Notes: generated by a model from the sequence alone, not told the origin. A DNA stretch of 64,000 nucleotides from Mucilaginibacter ginsenosidivorax (GCF_007971525.1 NZ_CP042437.1:248001-312000), one strand, 5' to 3'; shown: positions 37,919 to 47,805, counted from the first letter of the stretch. Numbers and translations: made by a program.

Positions 37919-38398
37919 ACGCAGCTTCATAAAACGCTTGAGCGCTTTCCAGGAAGTGTTGTATTTATGGATGGTGCTGTAGGTATAATCCTTGCCCAGC
38001 AAACGGGCGACCTGGTCATAGTGGTAATGCCAGACCTCGCTCAGCGTCCGGGCCGGGAACAGTTCTTCGCCCTGCATCAGCCGCCGGATATCGGTAGCGG
38101 TGAATGGCTTACCCGTGCCGTAAAGTTCCTGACGGCACTGGAATACCGGGCTGTGCAGCACCTCCAGCCAAGCATTGATATCGCGGACCTCGCCCTTAGG
38201 CCCGCCGCAAACCCTTTTGGCCCGCACATCCCAATGCTCCCGCAGACATTTCCGCTGCGTCGACCACAATTCCTTTTGCCCGTTGCCCCGCAACTGCACG
38301 TAAATATGCGAGCGCGGATCTTTCTTGCCTTTGGGCTTTTTCAGGATGAACAGCAGCGCGAAGGTCTGCTGCTGCGCCCTCAGCCTTTTTTCGTTTTC
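37814..38398 (-). pseudogene. Tyrosine integrase remnant, N-terminal part only
   Basis: The frame from about 38398 down carries the arm-binding part (QQQTFALLFILKKPKGKKD) and the SAM-like core-binding domain (YSTIHKYNTSWKALKRFMK, FVREYEVWLKTDYGVINNTAV). It stops making sense at about 37814, just where the catalytic domain should begin; the following residues come from the other gene. No catalytic Arg-His-Arg-Tyr set is present. No clear start codon lies upstream; a GTG at 38299 is the only candidate. Confidence 0.65.
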
Positions 38399-38670
38399 GG
38401 GCTTTTTTTTTCCAACCCCTTCATCATCTCGTCAATATCCACCTGCCTGTAGAGATAGGTGCTGTTGACTTTATGATAGGGCAACTTCCCGCTCTCCCGC
38501 AGGCTCACGATGGTATTACTGGAAACGCCCAGCAAAGCCCGCACATCCTTGTTCTTCAGCCATTTTTGCTGGGAAGGCAACTTTCCACCTAATAAAGGCG
38601 AAAGCATATATATTAATTCTTTCTTGAAATTATCCAGGTCTTTTTTGGTCAGCAGTTCATCTGCGGTCAT
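38380..38670 (-). CDS. Helix-turn-helix protein, excisionase-like
   Basis: 96 residues. The middle (WLKNKDVRALLGVSSNTIVSLRESGKLPYHKVNSTYLYRQVDIDEMM) is the MerR/excisionase-type HTH of element-borne regulators. It lies directly upstream of the integrase remnant on the same strand, the usual place for an excisionase-like gene. Confidence 0.78.
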   Translation of the reverse strand: MTADELLTKKDLDNFKKELIYMLSPLLGGKLPSQQKWLKNKDVRALLGVSSNTIVSLRESGKLPYHKVNSTYLYRQVDIDEMMKGLEKKSPKTKKG

Positions 38671-38817
38671 AGGCTATGGGTTGGGTACCCACAAATTTCT
38701 ACCACCCGGTTTTTGAAACGATCATCCGGGTGTCAAAACCGCATTTTACCAGCGATCCGGGCCTCTCTGCGATGGCGAAATCCGGATTGTTAGTATCTTT
38801 AGTTCAATTTGAATCCC

Positions 38818-40308
38818 ATGAACAGCCGCTACTCAACGATCTTTTTCCTTGTGCTGACCCTGATCAGCCTGAAGGCCGCCGCCTTTCGTCGCGATACCCT
38901 CGCTGAAAAACAATACCTAGCCGAACTGCAAACGACCGGCCGGACGTTCAGCCGCCCCTTCCGCGCGCAATACCAGCAAAATTATTCTTTACCTGAAGCC
39001 GCATTCGCCGCCAAGATCGATTCGGCCCGCGCTTTACTAACTGGTGTACTCGACCGTTACCGGAACCGGCTGGATGCACCCTTTTTGAAACAACAGGAAC
39101 TCGAACTGAATTATTACCTGGATAAGTTCCTGATCGATTATCCGGACCTGAACGCCGTCTACACCGGCTCGGACTTTAAGATCTGCCCGCTCATTTTGCA
39201 GCGGCTCAAACATAACCTGCCGGACTTCAATAAACCAGGACTCACCGCCAGTTCCGATTTTACGGATTACGCCCGGGCTTTCTTCGCCTACCAGGTCAAC
39301 CGTGAACTGGAAAAGCCGGTTTACCGGAATACGGACAACCAGGAACTGCAGGCGATCTTTAAGATCATTCCGCGTTTTGTGAATAACCGCCAATGCCTGG
39401 AGTTCTGGCAGCAAGATTACCTGCTGAACCATATCGATAATAAAGGCATTAAGAATATAGGCGGGATTTACCACCATTTTATGGTCAGTTGCCGGGATAC
39501 CGCTTATTTGCGTAAGGTCAGGGTGGCATTCAATACTGATTACAGCGGCCGGCAAGGCCACCTCATCAAAACCTATAAAACGGCCGGGGCTTACCCGCTC
39601 GACCTGCACCTGTTCCTGCCCGCCGATGACGGCAAAAAACACCCGGTAATGGTTTATTTTCATGGGGGCAGCTGGTCGGAAGGCAAACCCGATTGGTTCT
39701 TCGAAGCCTGTAAAATCGATGCCAAAAATGGCTGGGTGTCCTGCGCGGTCGAATACCGCATCTATGGACGGCAGCGGACCCTGCCCTTTGAAGCCGTGAA
39801 AGATGCCCGCTCCGCGATCCGCTGGCTTAGGCAGCATGCCGATGAGTACCAGATCGATACTTCCCGTATCGTCGCGGCCGGTAATTCCGCCGGCGGGCAC
39901 CTGGTACTGACCAGCGCCCTGGCGGGTACGATCAATGAGGCAACCGACGACTTGCATTACAGCCCGATACCCAATATCCTGCTGGTCACTTCCGGGGTTT
40001 ACGACCTGACCGATCAGAATACGGCCTGGATCAGGCGCACGCTGAAAAATAAAGAGGAGGTCAAAGCGATCTCCCCGGCCTTCCTCGTCCGCAAAGGGAT
40101 GCCGCCGGTACTGGCTTTACATGGTACCAATGACGGCAACGTACCTTTTCCTTCGGCCCTGGCCTTTGAAGCCGCCATGAAAGAAGCCGGTAACCCGCTG
40201 GAGTTCCATGCGCTGGGCGGTGCCAGCCACTTTATCTGGCTGGACCGCCGCTATTCCGGTCAAGTGGACAGTCTGCAGAATGCTTTCCTAAAAAAACTGG
40301 GTTACTGA
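38818..40308 (+). CDS. Secreted esterase/lipase of the alpha/beta hydrolase fold
   Basis: Start at 38818 (MNSRYSTIFFLVLTL) gives 496 residues, with a signal peptide and a long N-terminal helical part (about 30-245). The hydrolase domain has the oxyanion motif HGGSW (about 281-285), the nucleophile motif GNSAGG (about 359-364), and candidate Asp in HGTNDG and His in GASHFIW. The N-terminal 250 residues are unusual for hormone-sensitive-lipase-type enzymes. Substrate unknown. Confidence 0.85.
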   Translation: MNSRYSTIFFLVLTLISLKAAAFRRDTLAEKQYLAELQTTGRTFSRPFRAQYQQNYSLPEAAFAAKIDSARALLTGVLDRYRNRLDAPFLKQQELELNYYLDKFLIDYPDLNAVYTGSDFKICPLILQRLKHNLPDFNKPGLTASSDFTDYARAFFAYQVNRELEKPVYRNTDNQELQAIFKIIPRFVNNRQCLEFWQQDYLLNHIDNKGIKNIGGIYHHFMVSCRDTAYLRKVRVAFNTDYSGRQGHLIKTYKTAGAYPLDLHLFLPADDGKKHPVMVYFHGGSWSEGKPDWFFEACKIDAKNGWVSCAVEYRIYGRQRTLPFEAVKDARSAIRWLRQHADEYQIDTSRIVAAGNSAGGHLVLTSALAGTINEATDDLHYSPIPNILLVTSGVYDLTDQNTAWIRRTLKNKEEVKAISPAFLVRKGMPPVLALHGTNDGNVPFPSALAFEAAMKEAGNPLEFHALGGASHFIWLDRRYSGQVDSLQNAFLKKLGY

Positions 40309-40325
40309 CCGGCAAAAGACAGCCC

Positions 40326-40597
40326 TTGCCGCCCCCCGTGGAACGCATGAACGGCATTTGGAGCGCTGCTGAACGCGAAGCGGCCATCCAAATGCTTGCC
40401 TATTCTTCTTTGGCAGTAAGGAAACCATTCGAACGCAATTAAATGATTTTATCCGTCGCACGGGCATCGATGAACTGATGGCCACTTCGCATCTCTATGA
40501 ACAGCGGGCAAGATCAAGATCCTACCGCTTACTGGCGGAAGCATTAAATGAATATGGGGCTGGATATCTTTGGGAATTTCCAAAAGTTGACTTTTGA
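40326..40597 (+). pseudogene. C-terminal remnant of LLM-class flavin monooxygenase
   Basis: The frame reads LPPPVERMNGIWSAAEREAA and ends in a wrong frame; after a shift near 40420 it reads FGSKETIRTQLNDFIRRTGI and then DELMATSHLYEQRARSRSY, the C terminus of luciferase-like monooxygenases. The start and middle are lost. It lies 17 bases downstream of the esterase gene. Confidence 0.65.
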
Positions 40598-40638
40598 CTT
40601 TACGGCTATGCACCTGGATGTAAATTGAGTGGTTCCAC

Positions 40639-40962
40639 TTAACTTTTCAGATCTTCCAGCTTCTGGAACTGCCCGCGCTCCATCCGGATGTCCAGCCGTT
40701 CAAGCATCGCCGGTAAATTAAACCCCTGCCGCTGGTATTCGGCCTGCACAGTTCCTTTGGCGGCTTTCAGCGCGGATTCGCTTTCCCACACCGCAATGGT
40801 GATGCAATGTAATTGTCCTTGTTCATCCTCGCGTACAAAAGCCTCGTCCCGGATAAAGCCGGGCAGCTTGTTGATCATCGTACGGTTGATGGCCATACGT
40901 TCCATAAATTCTGCTTTGGCCGCTGGCGGCACAATAAAACGGTCGATAAATAATTGTTCCAT
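40639..40962 (-). CDS. Antibiotic biosynthesis monooxygenase-like protein (ABM)
   Basis: 107 residues, ferredoxin-like ABM fold by pattern: FIDRFIVPPAAKAEFMERM, then LHCITIAVWESESALKAA. Such small enzymes act without cofactor on quinol-type substrates. Six bases separate it from the preceding gene at 40969-41187. Confidence 0.75.
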   Translation of the reverse strand: MEQLFIDRFIVPPAAKAEFMERMAINRTMINKLPGFIRDEAFVREDEQGQLHCITIAVWESESALKAAKGTVQAEYQRQGFNLPAMLERLDIRMERGQFQKLEDLKS

Positions 40963-40968
40963 GTTTTG

Positions 40969-41187
40969 TTAAATTAAATGGGCGCAGGCGTAGCCTTTGA
41001 CACCCAGGAGTTGGATAACCTGTTGTTTGTTGATCGGGTGTTGTTTTGCTGCAATGCGCAGGATACGGTCACAGTCCTCCAAGTCAAAGTTGATCTGGTA
41101 ATGCGGAAAATGCTGCAACAAGTGCTCGATGATCGCCGCAGCATCTTTTTCCCGTTCTACATTGGTATTGAATATTTCCACCTGCAT
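40969..41187 (-). CDS. Small hypothetical protein
   Basis: 72 residues, fold reminiscent of heavy-metal-associated or TusA-like small domains (VEIFNTNVEREKDAAAII...FDLEDCDRILRIAA). No metal-binding CxxC is present, so a metal role is not shown. Similar small proteins occur in many Bacteroidetes. It follows the broken NmrA gene by one base. Confidence 0.65.
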   Translation of the reverse strand: MQVEIFNTNVEREKDAAAIIEHLLQHFPHYQINFDLEDCDRILRIAAKQHPINKQQVIQLLGVKGYACAHLI

Positions 41188-41188
41188 T

Positions 41189-41837
41189 TTAATAAGCGAT
41201 CTCTACCGTTCCGCGATAAGTCGTTGTATCAGTTAGTTTCGCCAGGATAAAATGCGCCACATCCGCACGGGATATCTTCAGGGCATTCTTCAGAAAGTGA
41301 TTGACCGCCGTGCGGTAATTTCCAGTCAGCGGGCCGTCCGTCAGTTGGGGCGGCCGGATGATGGTCCAGTCGGCCTTACTGGCTTTGACCAGGGCTTCCA
41401 TTTTAAGCAGGTCGGCATACATGTGCTTCAATAAATTTTGCAGGACATACCGGGCGATGGGCCGGACATACCAGGGTAGCACAGGGCTGATCTCAACGGC
41501 GGAAGCTGAAATAAAACAGGCCCGCTTTACCCCATGTTGTTCCATCGCGGCCAACAAATTTGCATTACACTCGAATAAAGCGTGGTGGGTTTGTCTCCGA
41601 ACAGGCCGCCGCTGACGCCGAGCGCCGACATGACCGCATCCTGATTTTGAAGATAATACGCAAACGTTTCGGGCTTTTAAATATCGCCTTGCACGATCTT
41701 GAGGTTTGGGTGTACCAGGCTGAGTTTAGCTGGGTCGCGTACCAAAGCGGTTACCTTATGCCCGGCAGCAAGCGCCTGTTCAACCGCCTGGCGGCCGATG
41801 CCGCCGTTAGCGCGGCAATAAATAGGTTCATCGTCAT
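41189..41837 (-). pseudogene. Broken NmrA/SDR-like NAD(P)-binding oxidoreductase
   Basis: The N-terminal half (41837-41560) in one frame reads NGGIGRQAVEQALAAGHKVT and so on, with a frame slip near the start (about 41815) and a stop TAA within GDI*KPETF (about 41680). Near 41560 the frame shifts into the 122-residue C-terminal part (LLAAMEQHGVKRACFISA...). At least three lesions exist. The intact family binds NAD(P)H and reduces quinones or acts as a redox sensor. Confidence 0.7.
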
Positions 41838-41858
41838 ATCAGTTGAATTTAAAAATGC

Positions 41859-42260
41859 TTAAAAAATAATGAGTAGGAACAGCAGCAGTTGTACCAAATG
41901 AAAGCGGTTCAGCCGGCTTTTGATCATTTCCATTTCTGCGGTAAAAAAAGTACCCGATGCGGCCAGGAGCTTGTGCAGCTTTCCGCTCTGCCGGCGGCCC
42001 TCGACGAGCGCGTTCAGGATCAGCAGGATCACCAGGCCGAATTTGATGCGGAACCAGAGCTGTTCGCCGAAAACCCCATGGGTCAGGAACATCATGCCGA
42101 AACCGGTGCAGATCAGCACCGCCGCACCGATACCCGCAATGCGAGGGAACCGGGCCATGAAGTTTAGTAAAGCCGCCGGCTGCTCGGCCTGGCCCAGTGT
42201 TCGCCAAAGCGTGGCATGAGCAAAATAATCGGCAAGCGTAATGCCTGCCATGGTGACCAA
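41859..42260 (-). CDS. Four-span integral membrane protein
   Basis: 133 residues from the start-like codon at 42260, with membrane segments at about 3-15, 42-62, 72-90 and 118-132. The frame upstream, IIIALTYLFPAFLTLHLTALV, looks like a further membrane segment but has no ATG, so the true start may be lost or a rare codon. No family named. Its promoter region is shared with the marR-like gene. Confidence 0.6.
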   Translation of the reverse strand: MVTMAGITLADYFAHATLWRTLGQAEQPAALLNFMARFPRIAGIGAAVLICTGFGMMFLTHGVFGEQLWFRIKFGLVILLILNALVEGRRQSGKLHKLLAASGTFFTAEMEMIKSRLNRFHLVQLLLFLLIIF

Positions 42261-42347
42261 TGCCGTTAAATGCAGGGTCAGGAATGCGGGAAAAAGATAA
42301 GTAAGCGCTATAATAATACGTTTTGGTTGTTTTATTTTACAATATTA

Positions 42348-42416
42348 TACCAAATGGGAGTAATATGAAAATGTTATTTGTCATTTTTTTCTAATTTTGC
42401 TACCATATGGGAGTAA
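42348..42416 (+). promoter_or_regulatory. Two matching operator-like sites around the MarR gene start
   Basis: TACCAAATGGGAGTAA (42348-42363) and TACCATATGGGAGTAA (42401-42416) differ at one base. The second spans the start codon at 42407. A TAATTTTG box (fits TAnnTTTG) lies between, at about 42391-42398. The inner CCATATGG is a palindrome. Confidence 0.65.
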
Positions 42417-43039
42417 ATCAAACCGTTGAGTTAGTGAAATTATGGGGCGCTTATGAGGAACAGCATCCTGGTGCGACGATTGAGGACTTTTGCCGGCACC
42501 ACCTGGCCGGATCAGTAAAGAAAGAAGTTTACGGCACGCCCAAAGGCGAATTGCGCCCCGACCTGAACGGCCAGCTGGTCATCCTGCTGCGCCGGATCGG
42601 CAAATTCCATATCGCTTATTCGAATAAGGCGCTGGAAGGTACGGGGATCGATCAGATGGAGGAGTTCGGTATCCTGGTGACGGTCTATAACCAAAAGAAC
42701 CCGATCAAGTCCGAGGCGATCTTCAATAATATCATGGAGTTGTCGAGCGGCAGTAATATGCTGATCCGACTAAAGAAACGCGGCCTGGTGAGCGAATATG
42801 ACGACGAGCAGGACAAAAGAGTGAAAAGACTGAAGCTGACCGTTAAAGGTGAGGCGGCTTTAATGAAAGCCAAAGACGTAGTACTCCAGGTGGCCGAAAT
42901 GATGGTGCACGATCTGACCGACGAGGATAAGCGGCTTTGCATCCAGTTGCTGCAGCCGGTAGATCGCCGCTTTTCGGGCTTATTTCAAAAACAGCGCAAT
43001 AAGTCCTTCGAAGAAATTTATAAGGAGAACGTTATTTAA
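42407..43039 (+). CDS. MarR family transcriptional regulator
   Basis: 210 residues. The winged helix lies at about 85-170 (ILVTVYNQKNPIKSEAIFNNI, then MLIRLKKRGLVSEYDDEQDKRVKRLKLT), as in MarR/DUF-type regulators with a longer N-terminal extension (1-60). Probably autoregulated through the sites at 42348-42416. The neighbouring minus-strand oxidoreductases and ABM genes are candidate targets. Confidence 0.85.
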   Translation: MGVNQTVELVKLWGAYEEQHPGATIEDFCRHHLAGSVKKEVYGTPKGELRPDLNGQLVILLRRIGKFHIAYSNKALEGTGIDQMEEFGILVTVYNQKNPIKSEAIFNNIMELSSGSNMLIRLKKRGLVSEYDDEQDKRVKRLKLTVKGEAALMKAKDVVLQVAEMMVHDLTDEDKRLCIQLLQPVDRRFSGLFQKQRNKSFEEIYKENVI

Positions 43040-43145
43040 ACCAACAGGTCTTTGTTAACACCTTGCGAAGGGGCCGTATCCTGCCGCCTCTAAATAAAAA
43101 TTTATTATGCTATTTTTGTTTGGATAACCTCAATGAAAGCCTGGC

Positions 43146-45812
43146 ATGCCTTTAAAAAATAGTGATGATCTGCTGAAAATATTAGCCCTATCGGGTAATG
43201 CTACCGCAATCTATGAGACGGAAGAAATCATCATCAGGTTTGCCAATGATGCCATGATAGCGTTCTGGGGTAAAGACCGCACGGTGATCGGCAGGCCCTT
43301 GGAAGAAGCAATTCCGGAATTGAGAGGCCAGCCCTTCAAAGCCTTGCTCCAGGAAGTATGGCGAACCGGCGTGACTTATCAGGGCACGGCAACACCTGCC
43401 CAGCTCGTAGTTGACGGGAAACTGCAAACCTTTTATTACGATTTTGAATACCGTGCCATTAAGGATGAGACCGGCGAAACCTACGCCATTCTGAATACGG
43501 CGACCGATGTATCGGCCCGTGTCCATGCCGAGCTAAAGGAGAAAGAATCCCGTGATACGCTCGCCCTGGCGTTGGAAGCCGCCAATTTCGGTACCTGGCA
43601 TATCAACGCTGAAACGAGGGAACTCATCGTGAATGAGCGGCTGAAAGAACTGTTTGGCTTTTATCCCGGGGATGAAGTTAGTCTTGAGCTGTGCCTTGCG
43701 CAGATCACCGGGGACTATCGCGATCAGGTCAAGCTTGCCGTGGAAAAAGCGATCACGCGCGGCGGGGATTACGACCTGACCCATACGGTAAGGGGTTTTC
43801 ACGACGGGCAATTACGTTGGGTACGTGCCGTGGGCAACCTCCAGGCTGACGCTTCCGGCGAGTTTTCCGCCTTCACCGGCGTGATCATGGATATCACGGA
43901 ACAGGTGAAAGCGCAGGAAGCCATCGAGTCGCTGAACAAGGGCTTGCTGCAGGCTCGCGACCGCTTATATTCCTTTATCATACAGGCACCCGCCGGTATC
44001 TGCGTATTGAGTGGCCCTGATCTGGTTTATGAATTGGTCAATCCAGGTTACAGTCAGTTGCTTCCGGGCAGGGGCCTGTTGGGCCGCCCTATACTCGAAG
44101 CCTTGCCGGAACTGGTGGGCACGCCTATAGAACAACTACTCTCAGATGTTTATCACAAAGGCCAGGAGGTCAGACTAAGCGAGCTGTACGTACCCTTAGC
44201 CGAGACCGAAGGCGGGAAGCTGAAAGACCGTTATTTTACCTTTACCTACCAGCCCAGGAAAAACGAGCTGGGAGCCATAGATGGTATTCTCGCCTTTGTT
44301 TATGATGTGACGGAACATGTAAAAGCCCGTAAAGAACTGGCGATCGCCCATGATAACGTCCGCAATATTATCCTTCAGGCCCCGGTGGCCATGGCCTTGT
44401 TTCGGGAAGAAGAGATGGTGATCGAAGAGATCAATGATGCTTTTCTCGAGCTCTGGAACCGTGACCGCAGCGTGGTCGGCAAAAGGGTGCTCGAAGCATT
44501 GCCCGAACTGGAAGGACAGCCATACCCTCAAATTATGCAGCAAGTATTTCGTTCCGGCGAGACCTATTACGGCAACGAGGCGCAGGTCGTATTACAGCGC
44601 CACGGACAACTGGAAGAAGGTTACTTTGACTTCATCAACCAGGCCTTCCGCAACAGCGAGGGGGAGATCACCGGGATCGTCGTTGTGGCACACGAGGTCA
44701 CCAAAGAGGTCGACGCCCGGCACGAACTGGAAAAGGTTTATGAGCAGGCACGCCTGTCCAAGGAAGCCGCCGAACTCGGCACTTTTGATATGGACCTGCT
44801 CAGAGGAACTTTGGAATGGGATGAGCGTTGCCGCACCCTGTTCGGCATCAGCCACCAGGAGAAAGTGACCTATGATCACGATTTTGTGAACGGCCTGCAC
44901 CCGGATGACCGGCAGCGCGTGTTGACCGTCATCGCAAATGTCATGGATGAATTCGCTTCGGGTGGTAATTATGATGTGGAGTACCGCACCATTGGGGCGG
45001 GCGACGGTCAACTACGCTGGGTAAGAGCGAAAGGACGGGTCTATTTCGGCAGTGACCATCAACCGGTCCGGTTCATCGGCTCGGTGCTTGATATTACGGA
45101 ACAAAAGATGAACGAGATCCGAAAAAGCGATTTTATCGGGATGGTTAGCCATGAACTCAAGACACCGCTCACCTCGCTGAATGCGATCCTGCAGGTGGCT
45201 GACCGTAAGCTCAAAGATAGCGCAGACACTTTTATGGCCGGCGCCATGCAAAAGGCGAACGTGCAGGTCAAACGAATGAGCAGCATGATCAACGGTTTCC
45301 TGAACATTTCCCGTTTGGAATCAGCGGAACTGGTGCTGCAAAAGTCTGATTTTGATCTGAAACAACTGATCGAAGATATTATTGCGGAGACCAGGTTGAC
45401 CGTAAATTCGCATCATATCGAAATAAATACCTGCGATGCGGTAACCGTTTCAGCTGACCGTGAAAAGATCAATTCTGTCATCACCAATCTGATCCATAAC
45501 GCCATCAAATATTCACCCAAAGGCAAACTCATCACGGTTCATTGCAGCATCGATGCGAATGAAGTAAAGGTCAGCATTCAGGACGAAGGCATGGGAATCA
45601 AAGCCAGCGATCTCCCTAAGATATTTGACCGGTATTATCGCGTGGAATCGGATCACACGCAGCACATATCCGGCTTCGGTATTGGGTTATATCTGAGTGC
45701 AGAGATCATCCGCCGGCATAACGGGCGGATCTGGGCGGACAGCGAAAAAGGTGTAGGATCCACCTTTTATTTTACTTTGCCATTGATACCGCAGCCCGAC
45801 GCGCGTTATTAA
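43146..45812 (+). CDS. Multi-PAS sensor histidine kinase
   Basis: 888 residues, no membrane segment. Five PAS-type units are visible at about 10-130, 140-255, 275-400, 405-530 and 535-655, the second and last with a PAC ending in DITEQ. HisKA has the phosphorylated His in MVSHELKTPL (about 663-672), then HATPase with NLIHNAIKYSPKG, QDEGMGIKASDL and GFGIGLYL (up to 885). No receiver domain is fused. Partner unknown. Confidence 0.9.
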   Translation: MPLKNSDDLLKILALSGNATAIYETEEIIIRFANDAMIAFWGKDRTVIGRPLEEAIPELRGQPFKALLQEVWRTGVTYQGTATPAQLVVDGKLQTFYYDFEYRAIKDETGETYAILNTATDVSARVHAELKEKESRDTLALALEAANFGTWHINAETRELIVNERLKELFGFYPGDEVSLELCLAQITGDYRDQVKLAVEKAITRGGDYDLTHTVRGFHDGQLRWVRAVGNLQADASGEFSAFTGVIMDITEQVKAQEAIESLNKGLLQARDRLYSFIIQAPAGICVLSGPDLVYELVNPGYSQLLPGRGLLGRPILEALPELVGTPIEQLLSDVYHKGQEVRLSELYVPLAETEGGKLKDRYFTFTYQPRKNELGAIDGILAFVYDVTEHVKARKELAIAHDNVRNIILQAPVAMALFREEEMVIEEINDAFLELWNRDRSVVGKRVLEALPELEGQPYPQIMQQVFRSGETYYGNEAQVVLQRHGQLEEGYFDFINQAFRNSEGEITGIVVVAHEVTKEVDARHELEKVYEQARLSKEAAELGTFDMDLLRGTLEWDERCRTLFGISHQEKVTYDHDFVNGLHPDDRQRVLTVIANVMDEFASGGNYDVEYRTIGAGDGQLRWVRAKGRVYFGSDHQPVRFIGSVLDITEQKMNEIRKSDFIGMVSHELKTPLTSLNAILQVADRKLKDSADTFMAGAMQKANVQVKRMSSMINGFLNISRLESAELVLQKSDFDLKQLIEDIIAETRLTVNSHHIEINTCDAVTVSADREKINSVITNLIHNAIKYSPKGKLITVHCSIDANEVKVSIQDEGMGIKASDLPKIFDRYYRVESDHTQHISGFGIGLYLSAEIIRRHNGRIWADSEKGVGSTFYFTLPLIPQPDARY

Positions 45813-45828
45813 AATACGCTTACCGCAG

Positions 45829-45853
45829 GTACCCGGTGATCATCGCCGGGTAC
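45829..45853. terminator. Terminator-like hairpin
   Basis: GTACCCGG and CCGGGTAC pair perfectly around a nine-base loop TGATCATCG. It lies 16 bases after the PAS kinase stop and before the convergent ABM gene, so it separates the two. Confidence 0.6.
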
Positions 45854-45868
45854 TTTGCAATTGGTGTT

Positions 45869-46171
45869 TTATTTAACCGCCAGCAGCTCTACTTTTTCGA
45901 TCACGGGTGGAACAGCCAGAAGTTCGTCGGCGTGCGCCATGAGGGCCTTAGCGATCTCGCCGTTCAGGTGGGCATCGCGGCCGGTTTCATCAGCAAAAGT
46001 GTCGAATATGCCAAAAGTCGAAGGGCCGATCTGCCAGGCGTACCAGCGCATGGTACCGGCTTCGACTTCAGCAAATGGCAAAGCGCTTTTCAAAAAGTCT
46101 GCAACTTGTTGTTCTTTTCCGGGTTTGGCCTCCAGGCGGGCCAGTAATGCTAAAGTTTCCATTTGATTCAA
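45869..46171 (-). CDS. Putative quinol monooxygenase, ABM family, copy 1
   Basis: 100 residues: LALLARLEAKPGKEQQVADFLKSALPFAEVEAGT then WYAWQIGPSTFGIFDTFADE, ABM fold. It is a close paralogue of the gene at 60422-60715; most residues match. Both are preceded by the same 22-base element (see 46185-46206). Confidence 0.85.
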   Translation of the reverse strand: MNQMETLALLARLEAKPGKEQQVADFLKSALPFAEVEAGTMRWYAWQIGPSTFGIFDTFADETGRDAHLNGEIAKALMAHADELLAVPPVIEKVELLAVK

Positions 46172-46184
46172 TTTAGATTAAATG

Positions 46185-46206
46185 GCCACACGAATAGTGC
46201 CACGAT
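46185..46206 (-). promoter_or_regulatory. 22-base element shared with the second ABM gene
   Basis: The 22 bases starting GCCACACGAA and ending TGCCACGAT are identical to 60770-60791. Each lies upstream of an ABM paralogue on the minus strand. On the coding strand it holds GTGGCAC and GTGTGGC as a direct repeat. Confidence 0.65.
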
Positions 46207-46218
46207 ATTGCACAAATG

Positions 46219-47716
46219 CTAAAGGTTGCCTCCTTCGTTCCCATCAGCATAGCCGGTGATCTCCCGGATCACTTTATCCAGGTCCATAGCGGCAGCGCTG
46301 AGCTTTTGGAGAACATCCTGATCTTCCGGGCCCATGGCTTCAAAAAGCTGTAATAAACCCAGGATATTGGCTAACGGCACCCTTACGCGGTGCGACTGTG
46401 CCCAGGCGATGTCGGTCAGGCACTGGTTCTGTTTTTCGATCTTGCGGATATGCTGCTGCTGTTCGGTGATATCCCGCAGAAAACAGTTGACGCCAATGAC
46501 CGATTGCTGGTCATGGATGGGGTTGAAACTTAATTGTTCGTAAATGGTCAAACCCGTCTCTTCCTGCCGTTCCCTGATGACCTGGAAAGCTTTGCCTGTA
46601 AAAGCTTCCTGGTAGTGGGCGATATAACGTTCCAGTAATTTGGGCTCAAAGTCATCGTTGGTCACCGTTCCGGCGGATTTTCCGGTCAGTTCGGCTACCC
46701 GTTTCCAGAAGGCTTCGTTACCGGTAATGATATGGAACTGTTTATCAACCGACCAGATCAGGTCGCTGGTATTATTGATGATGGCGCGCAGGTCCTGGCC
46801 ATCCAGGTAGACCTGTTCACGGATCTTCTTTTCGGCGGTAATATCCCGGAAATAGATGGCCAGGCCACTGGCGGTCGGATAGGCATTGGCGGTCACCCAC
46901 ATATCCCGCGCCGGGTTGTATTCCTCAAAATGCACGCTGACCTGCTCGGCCATGGCGCGATGGTATTGCGGGTAGAAGGCCAGTTCAGCAGCATAGGGAA
47001 ACTCGGCCCAAATGTTCTTGCCCAGCAGATCTTGCCGGTTCCTTTTCTGTATCCGTTCGTATTCGCTGTTCACATAGGTGAACCGCCAGTCTTTATCTAC
47101 GGTATAAAAAGCGTCGGTAATACTCTCCAGCACGTTCTCCAGTTCCGCCGTTTTTTCCGCTAAAGCCCGTTCCGTTTTTGATTTTTTTGTCAATGTCAAT
47201 TGCGACGATCTGAACCGCCTGCCTGTTCCTAAACGAAGTAGGCTGGGCAAAGATGCGTACATGAAACACCTCGCCGGCTGCGGTCGTATGCCGCCAGCGG
47301 CCCGCATCTGAATAGCCGGGAGTCAGACCGGCGATCACTTCCAGCAGCCGATCCGTATCATCCGGTGGCCGGATATCGGTCGCCTTCATATTTAAAAATT
47401 GACTATAGCTATAGCCGTAACGTTTGATAGCGGCATCATTCACGGCCAGAAAGTCGAGCGTATGACGATCGTAAACATACATAGGTGTGGGGATATCCCG
47501 GTAAAGGCGGCGGTACTGGCTTATGGCCCGCTGTAGGTGCCGGTAAAACGCAACTGCAGCCACCATAATCAGCAGCGTATCATTCACGCTACGGAAAAGG
47601 TTAATATGATGGGGAGCCAGGTAAGCGGCCAATACAGTGATTAGTGGATCTACTACGAAAGCCCAGCCCAGCGCCAGCAGCACGATCATTCCCAACATTC
47701 TCTTCCTTAGCATCAC
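46219..47716 (-). pseudogene. PAS-domain sensor kinase gene with a frameshift in a 7-A run
   Basis: The upstream frame (47716-47093) has a short membrane-anchored N terminus (segments at about 8-30 and 45-60) and a first PAS domain. After VAIDIDKKIK it leaves coding sense. The frame from 47307 continues SKTERALAEKTAELENVLES with two more PAS domains (about 70-175 and 190-300) and ends SHRVRVPLANILGLLQLFE, a degenerate HisKA. Removing one A from the run at 47182-47188 joins both. No HATPase domain follows, so it would be a PAS/dHisKA protein even if intact. Confidence 0.75.
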
Positions 47717-47805
47717 TTAGCAATATAGCTGCTTTTTACGCAAAAAAGGAGTAAAATGTTAATTAAAAATAAAATCGCTAAACGATCACGCTATAGCTCA
47801 AAATA

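Noticed and set aside
39037..39957. A 306-codon minus-strand frame over the esterase gene
   Set aside because: It mirrors the esterase frame; the plus strand carries the catalytic motifs and signal peptide.
46185..46206. Sigma-54 promoter
   Set aside because: TGGCAC fits a -24 box, but the -12 GC is missing, so I only mention it as a possibility.
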